64,000 nucleotides of DNA from Caryophanales bacterium. GTDB taxonomy: Bacteria > Bacillota > Bacilli > Exiguobacteriales > Exiguobacteriaceae. Shown here piece by piece: positions 16,866 through 28,309 of the stretch (positions are counted from its first letter, which is position 1; each line of letters begins with the position of its first letter). Where the stretch lies: NCBI GenBank assembly GCA_902363455.1, contig CABJAC010000001.1, positions 806,001-870,000 on the forward strand, in the 5' to 3' direction. The position numbers and the translations under genes are program-made. The notes beneath the pieces are model-generated. The model had not been told where the DNA came from and made no database searches. It saw nothing but the letters and a program-made list of their open reading frames with translations.

Positions 16866-17306
16866 GTGATTTATTCAGATAAAACAATCGACCTCATCAA
16901 CGCAGCGGAAGACCTTGCATACTCTCTCTCGCAAAGCGAAACAGGTCAAGCATATAGATTAGCAAAACAGCGACGGGCGGATTCAAGACAAGCCCAGGAC
17001 GTCATTCGTGACTTTAATCGGATCAAGGAAGAATATGAATTGGTACAACGGTTTGGCCGATACCATCCCGATTATCAAACGATTACGAAAAAAGTCCATG
17101 AAGTGAAACGGGCGCTTGATCTTCAAGAAGAAGTCGCACAGTTCAAAAAAGCCGAAAAACAACTGGAAACACTACTTGGACAGGTCAGTCTAGTGCTCGC
17201 AGGACAAGTGTCACCCCAAATCAAAGTGCCGACCGGTAATCCGTTTTTCGATCAAGGATGCGCAGGTGGTTGTTCGACGGGTGGAAGTTGCAGCTGCAGC
17301 GGCTAA
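16866..17306 (+). CDS. ricF: RicF (YlbF), subunit of the RicAFT complex
   Basis: A 146-residue protein of the YlbF/YmcA family. The helical core has QRFGRYHPDYQTITKKV, and the C-terminal tail, after IKVPTGNPFF, carries four cysteines (about 132, 136, 142, 144) in a Gly/Ser-rich stretch, as in B. subtilis RicF, where the complex binds Fe-S clusters and assists RNase Y in mRNA maturation. GTG 16866 is chosen because AAGGAGGAG (16849-16857) is 8 nt upstream; the ATG at 16836 lies before that site. ylbG follows by 26 nt. Confidence 0.92.
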   Translation: MIYSDKTIDLINAAEDLAYSLSQSETGQAYRLAKQRRADSRQAQDVIRDFNRIKEEYELVQRFGRYHPDYQTITKKVHEVKRALDLQEEVAQFKKAEKQLETLLGQVSLVLAGQVSPQIKVPTGNPFFDQGCAGGCSTGGSCSCSG

Positions 17307-17332
17307 ACATTGTGTAAGGGAGGAACGGGGTT

Positions 17333-17590
17333 GTGATTAAGGAACGAATCGGACTCATCGTCTATGTCAAAGCGTTAAAGGCATCCCGTCAATTACGCCG
17401 ATATGGAAACGTCTATTTCACATCAAAACGGGAGCGGTACGTTTTTTTATATGTCGATCTCGAGCGATATGAACAAGTCGTTGAACGAATTGCGGAATTG
17501 CCGTTTGTCGAACGTGTCGTTCGTTCAGAACGACCGTTTATCGTTGAAACCTATGCCAACAAAAAAGGTAAAATGCAAGAAGAAGTCTAA
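17333..17590 (+). CDS. ylbG: YlbG / DUF2129 family protein
   Basis: An 85-residue cytosolic protein matching DUF2129 (UPF0298), with RIGLIVYVKALKASRQLRRYG at the start and YVFLYVDLERYEQV in the middle. Function is not established; it is a constant neighbour of ylbF in Bacillales. The start is GTG 17333 after AAGGGAGGAACGG. A terminator follows. Confidence 0.9.
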   Translation: MIKERIGLIVYVKALKASRQLRRYGNVYFTSKRERYVFLYVDLERYEQVVERIAELPFVERVVRSERPFIVETYANKKGKMQEEV

Positions 17591-17596
17591 CGGATA

Positions 17597-17628
17597 GAGC
17601 GATGAGGACATCCTCGTCGCTCTTTTTT
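17597..17628 (+). terminator. Terminator after ylbG
   Basis: GAGCGATGAGG (17597-17607) pairs with CCTCGTCGCTC (17612-17622), with one G-U pair and a 4-nt loop, followed by T6. Confidence 0.88.
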
Positions 17629-17644
17629 GAAAGGATGAGAATGA

Positions 17645-19672
<2,028 letters not shown>

Positions 19673-19700
<28 letters not shown>

Positions 19701-20824
19701 GCAAACCGGCGATGTTCTTCAAGCACGTTGTAACGAGCCAAGGGCACTGCGTAAGCAGCTGTAACTTGGCTTTCTTTAATGAGCCACGGATGTTTTTCGA
19801 AGGTCGAAATAACCGGAATCCGTTGTTTGATTTCACGTAAAGCTTGCCGTCCTTTGTCGTTAAATGCGAGCGGGCGAACGAAGTCGATCTGATCGAACGA
19901 CAGACCGTACATCTCCTGCTTTGTCGTGGACGTCAAGAGATAAATGAGCGTGCGTTGGATACTGGTCCGTGTATAGCGCCGTGTTTTGACTGCAGATAAA
20001 AAGGACTCAAAAGAGTCATTTTTACGGGCACCTTCCACTAAACGTGGAACGAGGGACGCGTCCATGCCGTTAAATTGCGTTAAATCATCGAGAGGTGTCG
20101 TCAGAAGACGATGACGGATAAAAGGATAGTAGACATCAAATGACGTGAAGACGCTGTTCTGCAATGCCTCAGAAGTCTGCTTCGGTAAACCGGTCAAGGA
20201 ACGATGATGGGCGTAATGGGCACGCACAGCCGTTGCACTCATGATGTCGCCGACAGACAGGTCGTGATAGCCGCTTCCGATTCGTTTTGTTGTATGCAGA
20301 GAAATCGTTGAGGCGGCACGTGCATAATAATATCCAAGTGTATTGTTTGGTGTCGTCAAATCGAGTGTCGTCGTCATTGCTTTAAATGCTTGACTGGCAG
20401 CAGCGGCGGAAGATAAACCACGTGCCAGCCCCAGTTGAAGTAATTCCTGATAGCGGGGGTGCGCTTCCTGATTTTCGGCAGCTGCCGCGATAAAAGGTTC
20501 GATCTCCCCGCATTCACTTCCAAAAGACAAGGTACTTGCGCCGATCGCCTCGGCGATCGTGACACCACCGAGTGAAAAACGATCAGCCCGCTGTACGGCA
20601 AAATAAAAAGGAAGCTCGAGGACCAGATCGATTTCACCGCTTGCGACAGCTGCTCTAGCACGGGTCCATTTATCCGTAAAAGCAGGTTCTCCGCGTTGAG
20701 TGAAGGTCCCGCTCATGACGGCGACGATTAAATCAGCATCAGTTTCTTGGCGTGCGATTTTCGCTTGATACAGGTGTCCATTGTGAAACGGATTGTACTC
20801 AGAAATAATTGCGGTCATTCTCAT
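19673..20824 (-). CDS. tmcAL: tRNA(Met) cytidine acetate ligase TmcAL
   Basis: A 383-residue nucleotidyltransferase-like protein (YlbM family). The N-terminus MRMTAIISEYNPFHNGHLYQ has the HIGH-like NGH motif, followed by MSGTFTQRGEPAFTDKW and LGYYYARA, typical of the enzyme that makes N4-acetylcytidine at the tRNA-Met wobble position from acetate and ATP. ATG 20824 (minus) follows AAAGGAG. An upstream extension would read into the opposing yceD promoter and is not supported. It ends inside the convergent ylbL gene. Confidence 0.92.
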
Positions 20825-20922
20825 GAAACTTTCTCCTTTGCAAACCGAATTAAGTGCGGTAATATGGATGAAGACGTCCAAAAGTGTTCGTTCTCTAGCG
20901 ATTTCAGTGTAAAGAAAAAACA

Positions 20923-20951
20923 TTGACAAAACAAGATGTCCTCTCTATAAT
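20923..20951 (+). promoter_or_regulatory. Consensus sigma-A promoter for yceD-rpmF
   Basis: TTGACA (20923-20928), exactly 17 nt, TATAAT (20946-20951): a perfect match. It lies 29 nt ahead of the yceD start and suits high expression of a ribosomal protein gene. Confidence 0.93.
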
Positions 20952-20979
20952 TCATATTGTTGCAATTGAGGTGATTCGG

Positions 20980-21504
20980 ATGAAATGGTCCCTGATGCAA
21001 TTGAATAAATTGCGCAATCTGGGTCAACTTCAGGTTAACGAGACGATTGAGCTTCCTGAGCTTATCGCCCTCCATCCGGATATCCGGGCGGTGCAACCTG
21101 TGCACGTTCGTGCAAATGCATCGTTTACATCGAATCAATTAATATTCAATCTCCGGATTACAGGTGAAATGACGCTTCCGGATGCCCGGACGCTGAGTGA
21201 CGTCGCGTACCCGTTCGAGATTGAATCGATCGAGTCGTTTCTGCTTGAAGTTGATGCTGTTCCGAGTGACTCGGATGACATCAATTTACCAAACGGGAAC
21301 ACGGTTGATCTTCAACCACTCGTGCAAGAATTGATTTTACTTCATGTGCCAGTGCAAGTGCATGGGGATGATGAAGAAAATCAGTTGGTTCAAGGGGAAG
21401 GCTGGACAATTCTCTCTGAAGAAGCGCCAGAAGAAGCTGAACCAAAAATTGATCCGCGACTTGCGGGTCTCGCTCAGTTCTTTAAAAAGGATCAGGATTC
21501 CTAA
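20980..21504 (+). CDS. YceD / DUF177 family protein (YlbN)
   Basis: A 174-residue acidic protein of the DUF177 family, a near-constant partner of rpmF across bacteria and associated with 23S rRNA or ribosome assembly by context. It has an N-terminal beta-rich half, a conserved NLRITGEMTLPDARTL segment, and the C-terminal DPRLAGLAQFF. ATG 20980 is chosen, with GAGGTGA at 20968-20974; an upstream in-frame TTG at 20923 is part of the promoter. Confidence 0.9.
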   Translation: MKWSLMQLNKLRNLGQLQVNETIELPELIALHPDIRAVQPVHVRANASFTSNQLIFNLRITGEMTLPDARTLSDVAYPFEIESIESFLLEVDAVPSDSDDINLPNGNTVDLQPLVQELILLHVPVQVHGDDEENQLVQGEGWTILSEEAPEEAEPKIDPRLAGLAQFFKKDQDS

Positions 21505-21549
21505 TCTTTTCATAAAGACGAGTGTATTTTTTCAAGGAGGTGGACAACG

Positions 21550-21723
21550 ATGGCAGTACCATTCCGCAGAACGTCGAAAACACGCAAACGTCTTCGCCGT
21601 ACTCATTTCAAACTCCGTGTACCAGGTATGGTCGAGTGCCCAAACTGTGGTGAAATGAAACTTTCACACCGCGTTTGTAAAGCATGTGGCTCGTACAAAG
21701 GTAAAGAAATCGTCAGCAAGTAA
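21550..21723 (+). CDS. rpmF: Ribosomal protein L32
   Basis: A 57-residue basic protein: [19 protein letters not shown], then a zinc ribbon with CPNC (Cys30, Cys33) and CKAC (Cys43, Cys46), so this is the zinc-binding (C+) form of L32. Start ATG 21550 has AAGGAGGTGG 5-6 nt upstream. It is co-transcribed with yceD and followed by a terminator. Confidence 0.97.
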
Positions 21724-21740
21724 GCTGAATGATCGGTATA

Positions 21741-21787
21741 AAAGCGACCCTAGAATCGAGCAATCGGTTTGACAGGTCGCTTTTTTT
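21741..21787 (+). terminator. Terminator after rpmF
   Basis: AAAGCGACC (21741-21749) and GGTCGCTTT (21775-21783) form a 9-bp stem over a long 25-nt loop, followed by further T. Confidence 0.8.
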
Positions 21788-21810
21788 GATGAGCAAAGGA
21801 GAGTGAACGA

Positions 21811-22632
21811 ATGAGTAAAGTGGGAATCATCGGTGCCGGATCGATTGGATTATTGATCGCATCCTACCTTGCAGAGCAGCATGATGTGACACTCTATACG
21901 AGACAGACGACAGCGCACAACATCACGATTCTCCGCGATGATCAAGTCAGTTCACCTGTAGAGGTGCGACCGCTTGATCAATTCGAGTCACAAGACTTGG
22001 TATTCGTGACGACAAAGTCGTATGATATAAAAAGTGTGATGCCGTATCTGACGACCGGAAAGATGCCAGTCATGTTCCTGCAGAACGGAATGGGACATGT
22101 GAAAGAGGCGGAGCGGGTACAACATGCTCTGTTTGGGATCGTTGAACATGGTGCCATGAAAACGGGACAGTATGCGGTGCAGCATACCGGAATGGGACGT
22201 ATCCGCTACGGGCAGTCCTTTGTTCCGATGCTCGAAGCGACATCTTTACAGTTTGAGCATGTCCTGAATATTGAACAGGTCATGTTAACGAAATTATTCA
22301 TGAACGCGGTCATCAACCCATTGACTGCCTACTACCGGATACCGAATGGTCAATTATTGGAAACACCATATGTTGCAAAAGCATACGGTATTTTTGAAGA
22401 GGTGCGGAACGTTTTTCCAAAGCATCCTATCACATATGAAGAAATCGAACAGGTCATCAGACGAACTGCGCTAAATCGTTCGTCGATGCTTCAAGATCTA
22501 GAGCATGGAAGACAAACAGAAATTGAACCGATTGTCGGTTATATTCTCGAACAAGCAAGTGAACCGACACCCTTACTGACGTTTTATTATCACCAGATTA
22601 AATCTCAGGAAAAAAGAGGGGATTCGATGTGA
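21811..22632 (+). CDS. panE: 2-dehydropantoate 2-reductase (ketopantoate reductase family)
   Basis: A 273-residue ApbA/PanE protein. N-terminal NADPH-binding VGIIGAGSIGLLIASYL, TTKSYDIKSVMPYL, FLQNGMGHV, and the C-terminal catalytic region KLFMNAVINPLTAYYRIPNG with the conserved Lys and Asn. It reduces ketopantoate to pantoate for CoA synthesis. The position matches B. subtilis ylbQ/panE before bshC. It is shorter than many PanE proteins, and other 2-keto substrates cannot be ruled out. Its stop overlaps the next gene by 4 nt. Confidence 0.87.
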   Translation: MSKVGIIGAGSIGLLIASYLAEQHDVTLYTRQTTAHNITILRDDQVSSPVEVRPLDQFESQDLVFVTTKSYDIKSVMPYLTTGKMPVMFLQNGMGHVKEAERVQHALFGIVEHGAMKTGQYAVQHTGMGRIRYGQSFVPMLEATSLQFEHVLNIEQVMLTKLFMNAVINPLTAYYRIPNGQLLETPYVAKAYGIFEEVRNVFPKHPITYEEIEQVIRRTALNRSSMLQDLEHGRQTEIEPIVGYILEQASEPTPLLTFYYHQIKSQEKRGDSM

Positions 22633-22985
22633 CGTGGTTTATTATTTTTCCGATTTTCAGCTTGATCAGCTTATACATTATTTTTTTGGTTGTCTTTCGC
22701 CAACATGGAAAAGCCGTTCGTTTTGCACTTGATTTAGGTACATTCATCGTATTGTATGGGATTCACGTCGCCTTGATTGCATTAACGGGTCAAAATTATT
22801 TAGGGTGGCTCTTAATTGCCGTACTCTTGATTTTTGCAGTCAATGCCTTGTGGCAACGAATCAAAAAAGTGGATGTAGATTATAGACAGATGATTCGACA
22901 TAGCTGGCGGATTACCATCTTGATTGCCTTGCCGCTTCAATTGTTGTTGCTTGGAATCGGGATTCGTCAGTTTTTCATTCATTGA
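22629..22985 (+). CDS. Small membrane protein, probably DUF3397
   Basis: A 118-residue protein with four predicted membrane helices and little else; the position between panE and bshC and the general shape fit DUF3397, of unknown function. GTG 22629 overlaps the panE stop. The family call is by context and is moderate. Confidence 0.7.
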   Translation: MTWFIIFPIFSLISLYIIFLVVFRQHGKAVRFALDLGTFIVLYGIHVALIALTGQNYLGWLLIAVLLIFAVNALWQRIKKVDVDYRQMIRHSWRITILIALPLQLLLLGIGIRQFFIH

Positions 22986-23010
22986 TATCGTTAGAAAGAA
23001 GGGATTTTGT

Positions 23011-24570
23011 TTGAAGGTACAGCCATTTCACGCCTTGTATGATGAAAAATCGCTGATGCATCAAGCGGTACAACAAGATTTTTCAAAATATGTGGATCAC
23101 ATTGGATCAGAAGGAATGCAGACGAGAAGCCGACTCTTGGAAGAACGGCAATACACGCATCTCAGTCCTCTTGTCGACGAATTGATACAGCAAAATCCAC
23201 GCTTGGATAGTTCTTTAAAGAAACGCCTTGAGCTGTTACGCACGGGAGAAGCCCAAGTTGTGATTACCGGTCAACAGACAGGGATTTTCGGGGGGCCTCT
23301 TTATGCCGTCTATAAATTATTGACTTGTCTGAAGGTCGCGCGCCAGACAGAACAATTGCTCGGACGACCGGTCCTTCCGATTTTTTGGCTTGCGACCGAA
23401 GATCATGACTTTGACGAAATCAATCATCTGATTGTTCCGACACACGATTTCAAGACGCGGAAGCTGTCGGTCACGCCGCCAGATTCGATTACACGGTCCA
23501 TCAGCCGTTTATCGTTTGACAAGGCGGCAGTGAAGGACATCGTTCGCCAAGCATTGTGTACGGAACAGGAGACGCGCTATACAAAAGAATTGCTCGCATT
23601 ATCCGACCGATTGATTGAAACGAGTACAACTTACGGTGGTTTCTTTTCAGCGTTTTTAGGCGAGCTTGTCGATCATGATATTATCTTTTTTGATGCCGAT
23701 ACGGAAGCTGTCCGTCGACTCGAAATCCCGTTTTTCGAACGGTTGATTCAAGATAATGACGAGATTCGACATGCACTATCGGAAGGTATTCGTCAGACGA
23801 AGGATTTACCGGATACATTTTTAAACGAAGACGCAGCGCATCTGTTTGTCGAAGATATTGGACGGGAATTGTTGTATCCTGACGCAGACTTTACGACAAA
23901 GCAAGGTAAGACGTACACAGAACTTGAACTATTGGCGTTGTTATACACGAGTCCGGAGCGATTCTCAAACAGCGTCGTTACACGTCCGTTGATGCAGGAC
24001 TACTTATTCCCGACGCTTGCGTATATCGGTGGACCGGGAGAACTTGCGTACTGGACAAGACTGCGTCCGTTGTTCCATCACTTTGATTGGACGATGCCGT
24101 TGTTGATTCCGCGTATGGGTGCAGTGCTGTTGCAAGCACGGGATGACAAGCGGTTGAATCAACACGGTTTACGAGTAGAGGAAGCCTTGCAAAACGGTAT
24201 TCCTCTGACAGCGTTTGACGAGACGGGGATAAAACGGGAGTTGCATACGTCGTCATTGCTGAGTGACGTTTTACTCGAAGAAATTCAACGTATTGAAAAA
24301 CAGGCTTTGAATACGACAGGAATTGCTACGAAACTCAATAAACAGCTTCAACTGACCTTTGAAATGATCATCGATCAGAAACGACGTCTTCATGAACAAA
24401 CCAATCGTTCCGATCGCGCACTCCAGTATCAATTGGCACCAGATAATATACCGCAGGAGAGAATGCATTCGTTGTTGCCGTGGCTGAATCGGTATGGCTT
24501 GGATTTACTCCGGGTCCTTCGTGTCGAATACGAGCAACTTGAAGCGGAACAATTGAAAATTATGATTTAA
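23011..24570 (+). CDS. bshC: Bacillithiol biosynthesis cysteine-adding enzyme
   Basis: A 519-residue protein matching BshC (YllA): VVITGQQTGIFGGPLYAVYK, PIFWLATEDHDFDEINH, and LAYIGGPGELAYW. BshC adds cysteine to glucosaminyl-malate, the last step of bacillithiol synthesis, so the organism probably uses bacillithiol as its main low-molecular-weight thiol. The start is TTG 23011 behind AGAAGGGA; a longer upstream reading overlaps the previous gene and lacks a ribosome binding site. A coiled-coil-like region lies near the C-terminus, as in the family. Confidence 0.94.
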   Translation: MKVQPFHALYDEKSLMHQAVQQDFSKYVDHIGSEGMQTRSRLLEERQYTHLSPLVDELIQQNPRLDSSLKKRLELLRTGEAQVVITGQQTGIFGGPLYAVYKLLTCLKVARQTEQLLGRPVLPIFWLATEDHDFDEINHLIVPTHDFKTRKLSVTPPDSITRSISRLSFDKAAVKDIVRQALCTEQETRYTKELLALSDRLIETSTTYGGFFSAFLGELVDHDIIFFDADTEAVRRLEIPFFERLIQDNDEIRHALSEGIRQTKDLPDTFLNEDAAHLFVEDIGRELLYPDADFTTKQGKTYTELELLALLYTSPERFSNSVVTRPLMQDYLFPTLAYIGGPGELAYWTRLRPLFHHFDWTMPLLIPRMGAVLLQARDDKRLNQHGLRVEEALQNGIPLTAFDETGIKRELHTSSLLSDVLLEEIQRIEKQALNTTGIATKLNKQLQLTFEMIIDQKRRLHEQTNRSDRALQYQLAPDNIPQERMHSLLPWLNRYGLDLLRVLRVEYEQLEAEQLKIMI

Positions 24571-24595
24571 ACCTGCTGATAATGCAGGTTTTTTT
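24570..24595 (+). terminator. Terminator after bshC
   Basis: AACCTGC (24570-24576) and GCAGGTT (24584-24590) with a 7-nt loop, running into a T-run. It isolates the cell-division cluster from the panE-bshC unit. Confidence 0.82.
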
Positions 24596-24730
24596 GATTT
24601 TTTAACGAAAGATACACAAAAGTTCAAAAAATCAAGGAAACTGTCTCATTTTCGTAACGTTTTTAAGAAAGAATATGATACATTGAAAAAGAGTAACGTC
24701 CAGTTTGGACAGTGAAAGGTGAGGCAGCAC

Positions 24731-25669
24731 ATGTTTGAGCATGAAACAGTATTAAAATGGGAGTCCATCAAAGGACTAAATATCAAACCTGACGGGATTT
24801 ATGTCGATTGTACGTTAGGTGGAGCAGGGCACAGTGAAGAAATCGTCAAACAACTGACGACAGGACATCTGTATGCATTTGATCAAGATGATGTCGCACT
24901 GGCACATGCAGCAGAACGTCTCGCGGCATATGAAGGTCGCTTTACATTAATAAAAAGTAATTTCGTACATTTAAAAGAAGAATTAGAGGCGCGATCCGTT
25001 ACAAAGGTAGACGGGATTTTGTTTGATCTTGGTGTATCTTCTCCCCAGCTAGACGAAGGCGAGCGAGGATTCAGTTACAACTTTGACGCCCGACTCGATA
25101 TGCGGATGGACCAAACGTCACCGCTTTCAGCATTTGAAGTCGTCAATGAGTGGCCGTATAACGATCTTGTCCGGATCTTGTTTACATACGGGGAAGAAAA
25201 GTTCTCCAAACAGATTGCCCGCAAGATTGAAAAGGCACGTGAACTCGGGCCAATCGAAACGACGTTTGAACTCGTAGAGTTGATCAAGGACGCCATTCCA
25301 GCTCCGGCTAGACGAAAAGGCGGACATCCTGCAAAACGGACGTTCCAAGCAATTCGGATTGCCGTGAATGATGAATTAAATGTTTTTGACCGCGCTGTCT
25401 ATCAAGCGATTGATCTTTTGGCAGTTGGTGGACGCTTATGTGTCATCACTTTCCATTCACTCGAAGACCGTATGTGCAAGCAAGCATTTAAGGAAAAGTC
25501 ATCACTGCCGGAACTTCCACCCGGATTACCGATGATTCCGAAAGAGTTTGAGCCGGAATTACGTCTAGTTACACGAAAACCGATCACTGCAGGAGATGAC
25601 GAACTCGATGATAATCGTCGTTCACGCTCCGCTAAGTTACGAATTGTTGAAAAAATGAAGGAAAGTTGA
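24731..25669 (+). CDS. rsmH: 16S rRNA (cytosine-1402 N4) methyltransferase RsmH
   Basis: A 312-residue SAM-dependent methyltransferase (MraW): [14 protein letters not shown], the [22 protein letters not shown] block, [21 protein letters not shown], and ITFHSLEDR, all family-specific. It starts the dcw cluster here because mraZ, normally its upstream neighbour, is absent. ATG 24731 has AAAGGTGAGG 7 nt upstream; GTG 24719 is a less likely start. Confidence 0.96.
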   Translation: MFEHETVLKWESIKGLNIKPDGIYVDCTLGGAGHSEEIVKQLTTGHLYAFDQDDVALAHAAERLAAYEGRFTLIKSNFVHLKEELEARSVTKVDGILFDLGVSSPQLDEGERGFSYNFDARLDMRMDQTSPLSAFEVVNEWPYNDLVRILFTYGEEKFSKQIARKIEKARELGPIETTFELVELIKDAIPAPARRKGGHPAKRTFQAIRIAVNDELNVFDRAVYQAIDLLAVGGRLCVITFHSLEDRMCKQAFKEKSSLPELPPGLPMIPKEFEPELRLVTRKPITAGDDELDDNRRSRSAKLRIVEKMKES

Positions 25670-25682
25670 GAGGAGCATTCAA

Positions 25683-26069
25683 ATGGCAGAACCACTTCGT
25701 AAACCGATTCAATCTATGGACCCTGCGCGACAGCAACCTGTCCAGCAACCACGTAAGACGGAAGATATCGCACGGCGCGTCGCGGTTCGTCCAAAATACC
25801 GTTTATACCCATTTGAAAAATTTTTATACAGTGCGATGATCGGCGGGATTGTTCTCTTCGGCAGTGTAACGATTGGGGCTCATAACGAAGCGTACAACGT
25901 GAGCCGTGATCTTGCGAAGGAAAACCAAGTCACACAAGAGATGAAAAAAGAAAATGAACGCCTTCAACTCGAAGTGACCAACTTAAGCTCTCCAGAACGA
26001 ATTTACAAGATTGCGAAAGAACAAGGTCTTGATATGCGAAAAGGGAACATTAAGGTGATTCCTAAATGA
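25683..26069 (+). CDS. ftsL: Cell division protein FtsL
   Basis: A 128-residue bitopic protein: basic cytoplasmic N-terminus of about 45 residues, one membrane helix (about 47-65), then an extracellular coiled coil (VTQEMKKENERLQLEVTNLSS) and the SPERIYKIAKEQGL segment. FtsL partners DivIB and DivIC and regulates FtsW-PBP2B. Its stop overlaps the pbpB start by 4 nt. Sequence is poorly conserved, so position carries much of the call. Confidence 0.9.
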   Translation: MAEPLRKPIQSMDPARQQPVQQPRKTEDIARRVAVRPKYRLYPFEKFLYSAMIGGIVLFGSVTIGAHNEAYNVSRDLAKENQVTQEMKKENERLQLEVTNLSSPERIYKIAKEQGLDMRKGNIKVIPK

Positions 26070-28204
26070 ATCCACTATCTAAATCCCGACGGAGAGTAGC
26101 TTTTGTCATGTTGATATTTGCTGCTCTCTTTTTGGTGTTCATTTCGCGCTTTTTGTATTTATCGACGACAAAGAAATTTCACGGGGAAGACATGATTGTC
26201 TATGCCGAAAAAAAACGCTGGGAAGCTCAGGCGACGTTGTCGGCGGAACGTGGAGAAATCTTTGACCGACTCGGTTCACCGATTGCGATCAATATCCCGT
26301 CTTATCATTTGGTGGCAGTGTATCGATTGGGTGGTGAAAAAGACCCCGACGCGACGGTGGTCGACTTCAAGAAAACGGCGACAGGACTTGCGCCGATTCT
26401 TGGTATGTCGGTCAAAGAACTGGAAACGTATTTGATTGAGAACAAAGACCGTGCTCAAATCGAGTTCGGAAAAAAAGGTAACGATTTAACGGTTGAACAA
26501 AAAGAAAAGATTGATCGTTTGAAACTACCCGGCATTCGTCTGATTGAGGAGCCGAAACGGTACTATCCAAACGGAATCTTCTTGTCGGATACGTTAGGTT
26601 TTGTCCAGAAAATAACAGAAGATACGGGACGCGTTGTTTTACAAGGACAGATGGGAATTGAAAAGCAGTATGACAATGCCTTACGTGAATCCTTTGGGTC
26701 CCGTGTGTTTGAAAAGGATCGCAGCGGTGGTGAACTGATTCAAGGTGTATCGAAGATCTCCAACGAACCTAAAGACGGATCTAATCTGTATTTAACGATT
26801 GACCACCGGATTCAACAAGCACTCGAGAAACAGATGCAAAAAATGTACAACGAATATAAGCCGAAAAATGCAACCGGTATCGTCATGGATGCCAAAACAG
26901 GTGAAATTCTGGCGATGGCCGATCGACCGTCTTTTAACCCTAATTTACGCGACATGACGGACTTTACGAACTTTGGCGTGTCGTCCCGTTTCGAGCCGGG
27001 ATCAACGATGAAGATCTTTACATTGGCAGCGGCGATCGATGCTGGTGTCTTCCGTCCAAACGAACCGTACAAATCCGGAAGTTACAATTATAAAGGAACA
27101 ATCATTAAAGACTACAATGATGTAGGATGGGGTACCATCCCGATGATTGAAGGTGTCTACCATTCCTCGAACGTCATGTTTTCCATCTTGACGGCGGAAA
27201 AGCTAGGAATCGAGCGGTACAAAGACTATTTTAAGAAGTTTCATTTTGACCAAAAAACGGGTATAGATATTTCGGGTGAAGTGAACAGTCAATCTGATCT
27301 GTCCAAACCGTTGAATACAGTGATTACCTCATGGGGGCAATCGACGGCAGTGACACCGATGCAAATTCTTCAGGGCGCGACAGCCATTGCCGGAAACGGA
27401 GAGATGGTCAAACCGCACATTATTCAAAAAGCGGACCATACGGATAAAGCCCCGTACAAAGCGAAAACGGAAGTCGTCGGAAAACCGATTTCTGCTGAAG
27501 CGGCGAAAGCAACCCGGGAAGCGTTAGACGGCGTTGTCAACAGTAAAATCGGTACCGGACAGATGTATAAGCTGAAAGATTACCGTGTCATCGGAAAAAC
27601 AGGGACAGCCCAGATTTCAGAAAAAGGAAAGTATATTCAAGGTCAGTTCATTCATTCCTTCATCGGTATGGCGCCTAAGGACGATCCGGAACTGATCATG
27701 TATATCGCAGTTGACCGTCCTTCTAAAAATGAATCGTCGGTATCCGGACCGAGTATCATGAGCCCGGTCTTCAAAAGTGTCATGAACACAGCGCTCCAAT
27801 ACCGGAGCATCAAGCCGGCGACGCAAAAGGAATCGGTTGACGTCAAAGCGAAAATCGTTCCGAGCTACATCGGAAAGAGTATGAACCAGGCGGAGACGAT
27901 GGCAGAAGACCAAGGTGCGGTGCCGGTCGTTTTAGGTGACGGTGTCGAAGTCGTATCGCAAATTCCGACCCGCGGTCAAGAGTTTGTGAGTGGAGAACGT
28001 GTACTGTTAAAAACGGCGCAAACCTTTAAAATGCCGGACTTAACCGGTTGGTCGCAACGGGACGTCAAGAAGTTGGTCAGTCTTTACAATCTAAAGTTAG
28101 ATGTGATTGGTAAAGGTTTTGTAACCAAACAATCGGCGCGAACTGGTACACTGGTGAAAGAAAATGGAAAGCTGACGGTGGAACTCGCTGAACCAAAAGA
28201 GTAA
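26066..28204 (+). CDS. pbpB: Penicillin-binding protein 2B, septal transpeptidase
   Basis: A 712-residue class B PBP: N-terminal membrane anchor (about 10-30), dimerisation/pedestal domain with AERGEIFDRLG, and a transpeptidase domain with the active-site STMK (S313, K316), SSN (367-369) and KTG (511-513). Two C-terminal PASTA-like repeats follow (VPSYIGKSMNQAETMAEDQG and MPDLTGWSQRDVKKLVSLYN). It cross-links septal peptidoglycan with FtsW. No spoVD paralogue follows. Confidence 0.96.
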   Translation: MNPLSKSRRRVAFVMLIFAALFLVFISRFLYLSTTKKFHGEDMIVYAEKKRWEAQATLSAERGEIFDRLGSPIAINIPSYHLVAVYRLGGEKDPDATVVDFKKTATGLAPILGMSVKELETYLIENKDRAQIEFGKKGNDLTVEQKEKIDRLKLPGIRLIEEPKRYYPNGIFLSDTLGFVQKITEDTGRVVLQGQMGIEKQYDNALRESFGSRVFEKDRSGGELIQGVSKISNEPKDGSNLYLTIDHRIQQALEKQMQKMYNEYKPKNATGIVMDAKTGEILAMADRPSFNPNLRDMTDFTNFGVSSRFEPGSTMKIFTLAAAIDAGVFRPNEPYKSGSYNYKGTIIKDYNDVGWGTIPMIEGVYHSSNVMFSILTAEKLGIERYKDYFKKFHFDQKTGIDISGEVNSQSDLSKPLNTVITSWGQSTAVTPMQILQGATAIAGNGEMVKPHIIQKADHTDKAPYKAKTEVVGKPISAEAAKATREALDGVVNSKIGTGQMYKLKDYRVIGKTGTAQISEKGKYIQGQFIHSFIGMAPKDDPELIMYIAVDRPSKNESSVSGPSIMSPVFKSVMNTALQYRSIKPATQKESVDVKAKIVPSYIGKSMNQAETMAEDQGAVPVVLGDGVEVVSQIPTRGQEFVSGERVLLKTAQTFKMPDLTGWSQRDVKKLVSLYNLKLDVIGKGFVTKQSARTGTLVKENGKLTVELAEPKE

Positions 28205-28233
28205 GATACAGCGGTCTCCTGATTTCTGCAGTG

Positions 28234-28282
28234 AAACGAGGACGGACCGGAGTCATTCGTTGACTTCCGTTCGTCCTCGTTT
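28234..28282 (+). repeat. Long imperfect hairpin between pbpB and murF
   Basis: AAACGAGGACG (28234-28244) pairs with CGTCCTCGTTT (28272-28282). Inside it CGGAGTCA pairs with TGACTTCCG apart from one bulge, over a TTCGT loop. No T-run follows, so this is not a clear terminator; an RNA-processing or regulatory element is possible. It is the only substantial gap in the early division cluster. Confidence 0.6.
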
Positions 28283-28309
28283 GCTGTAAACGAGTGGAGG
28301 AAACAGTAG

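Noticed and set aside
20825..20929. Extended TmcAL reading to 20929
   Set aside because: It would run across the divergent yceD promoter, and the conserved TAIISEYNPFHNGH block fits the start at 20824.
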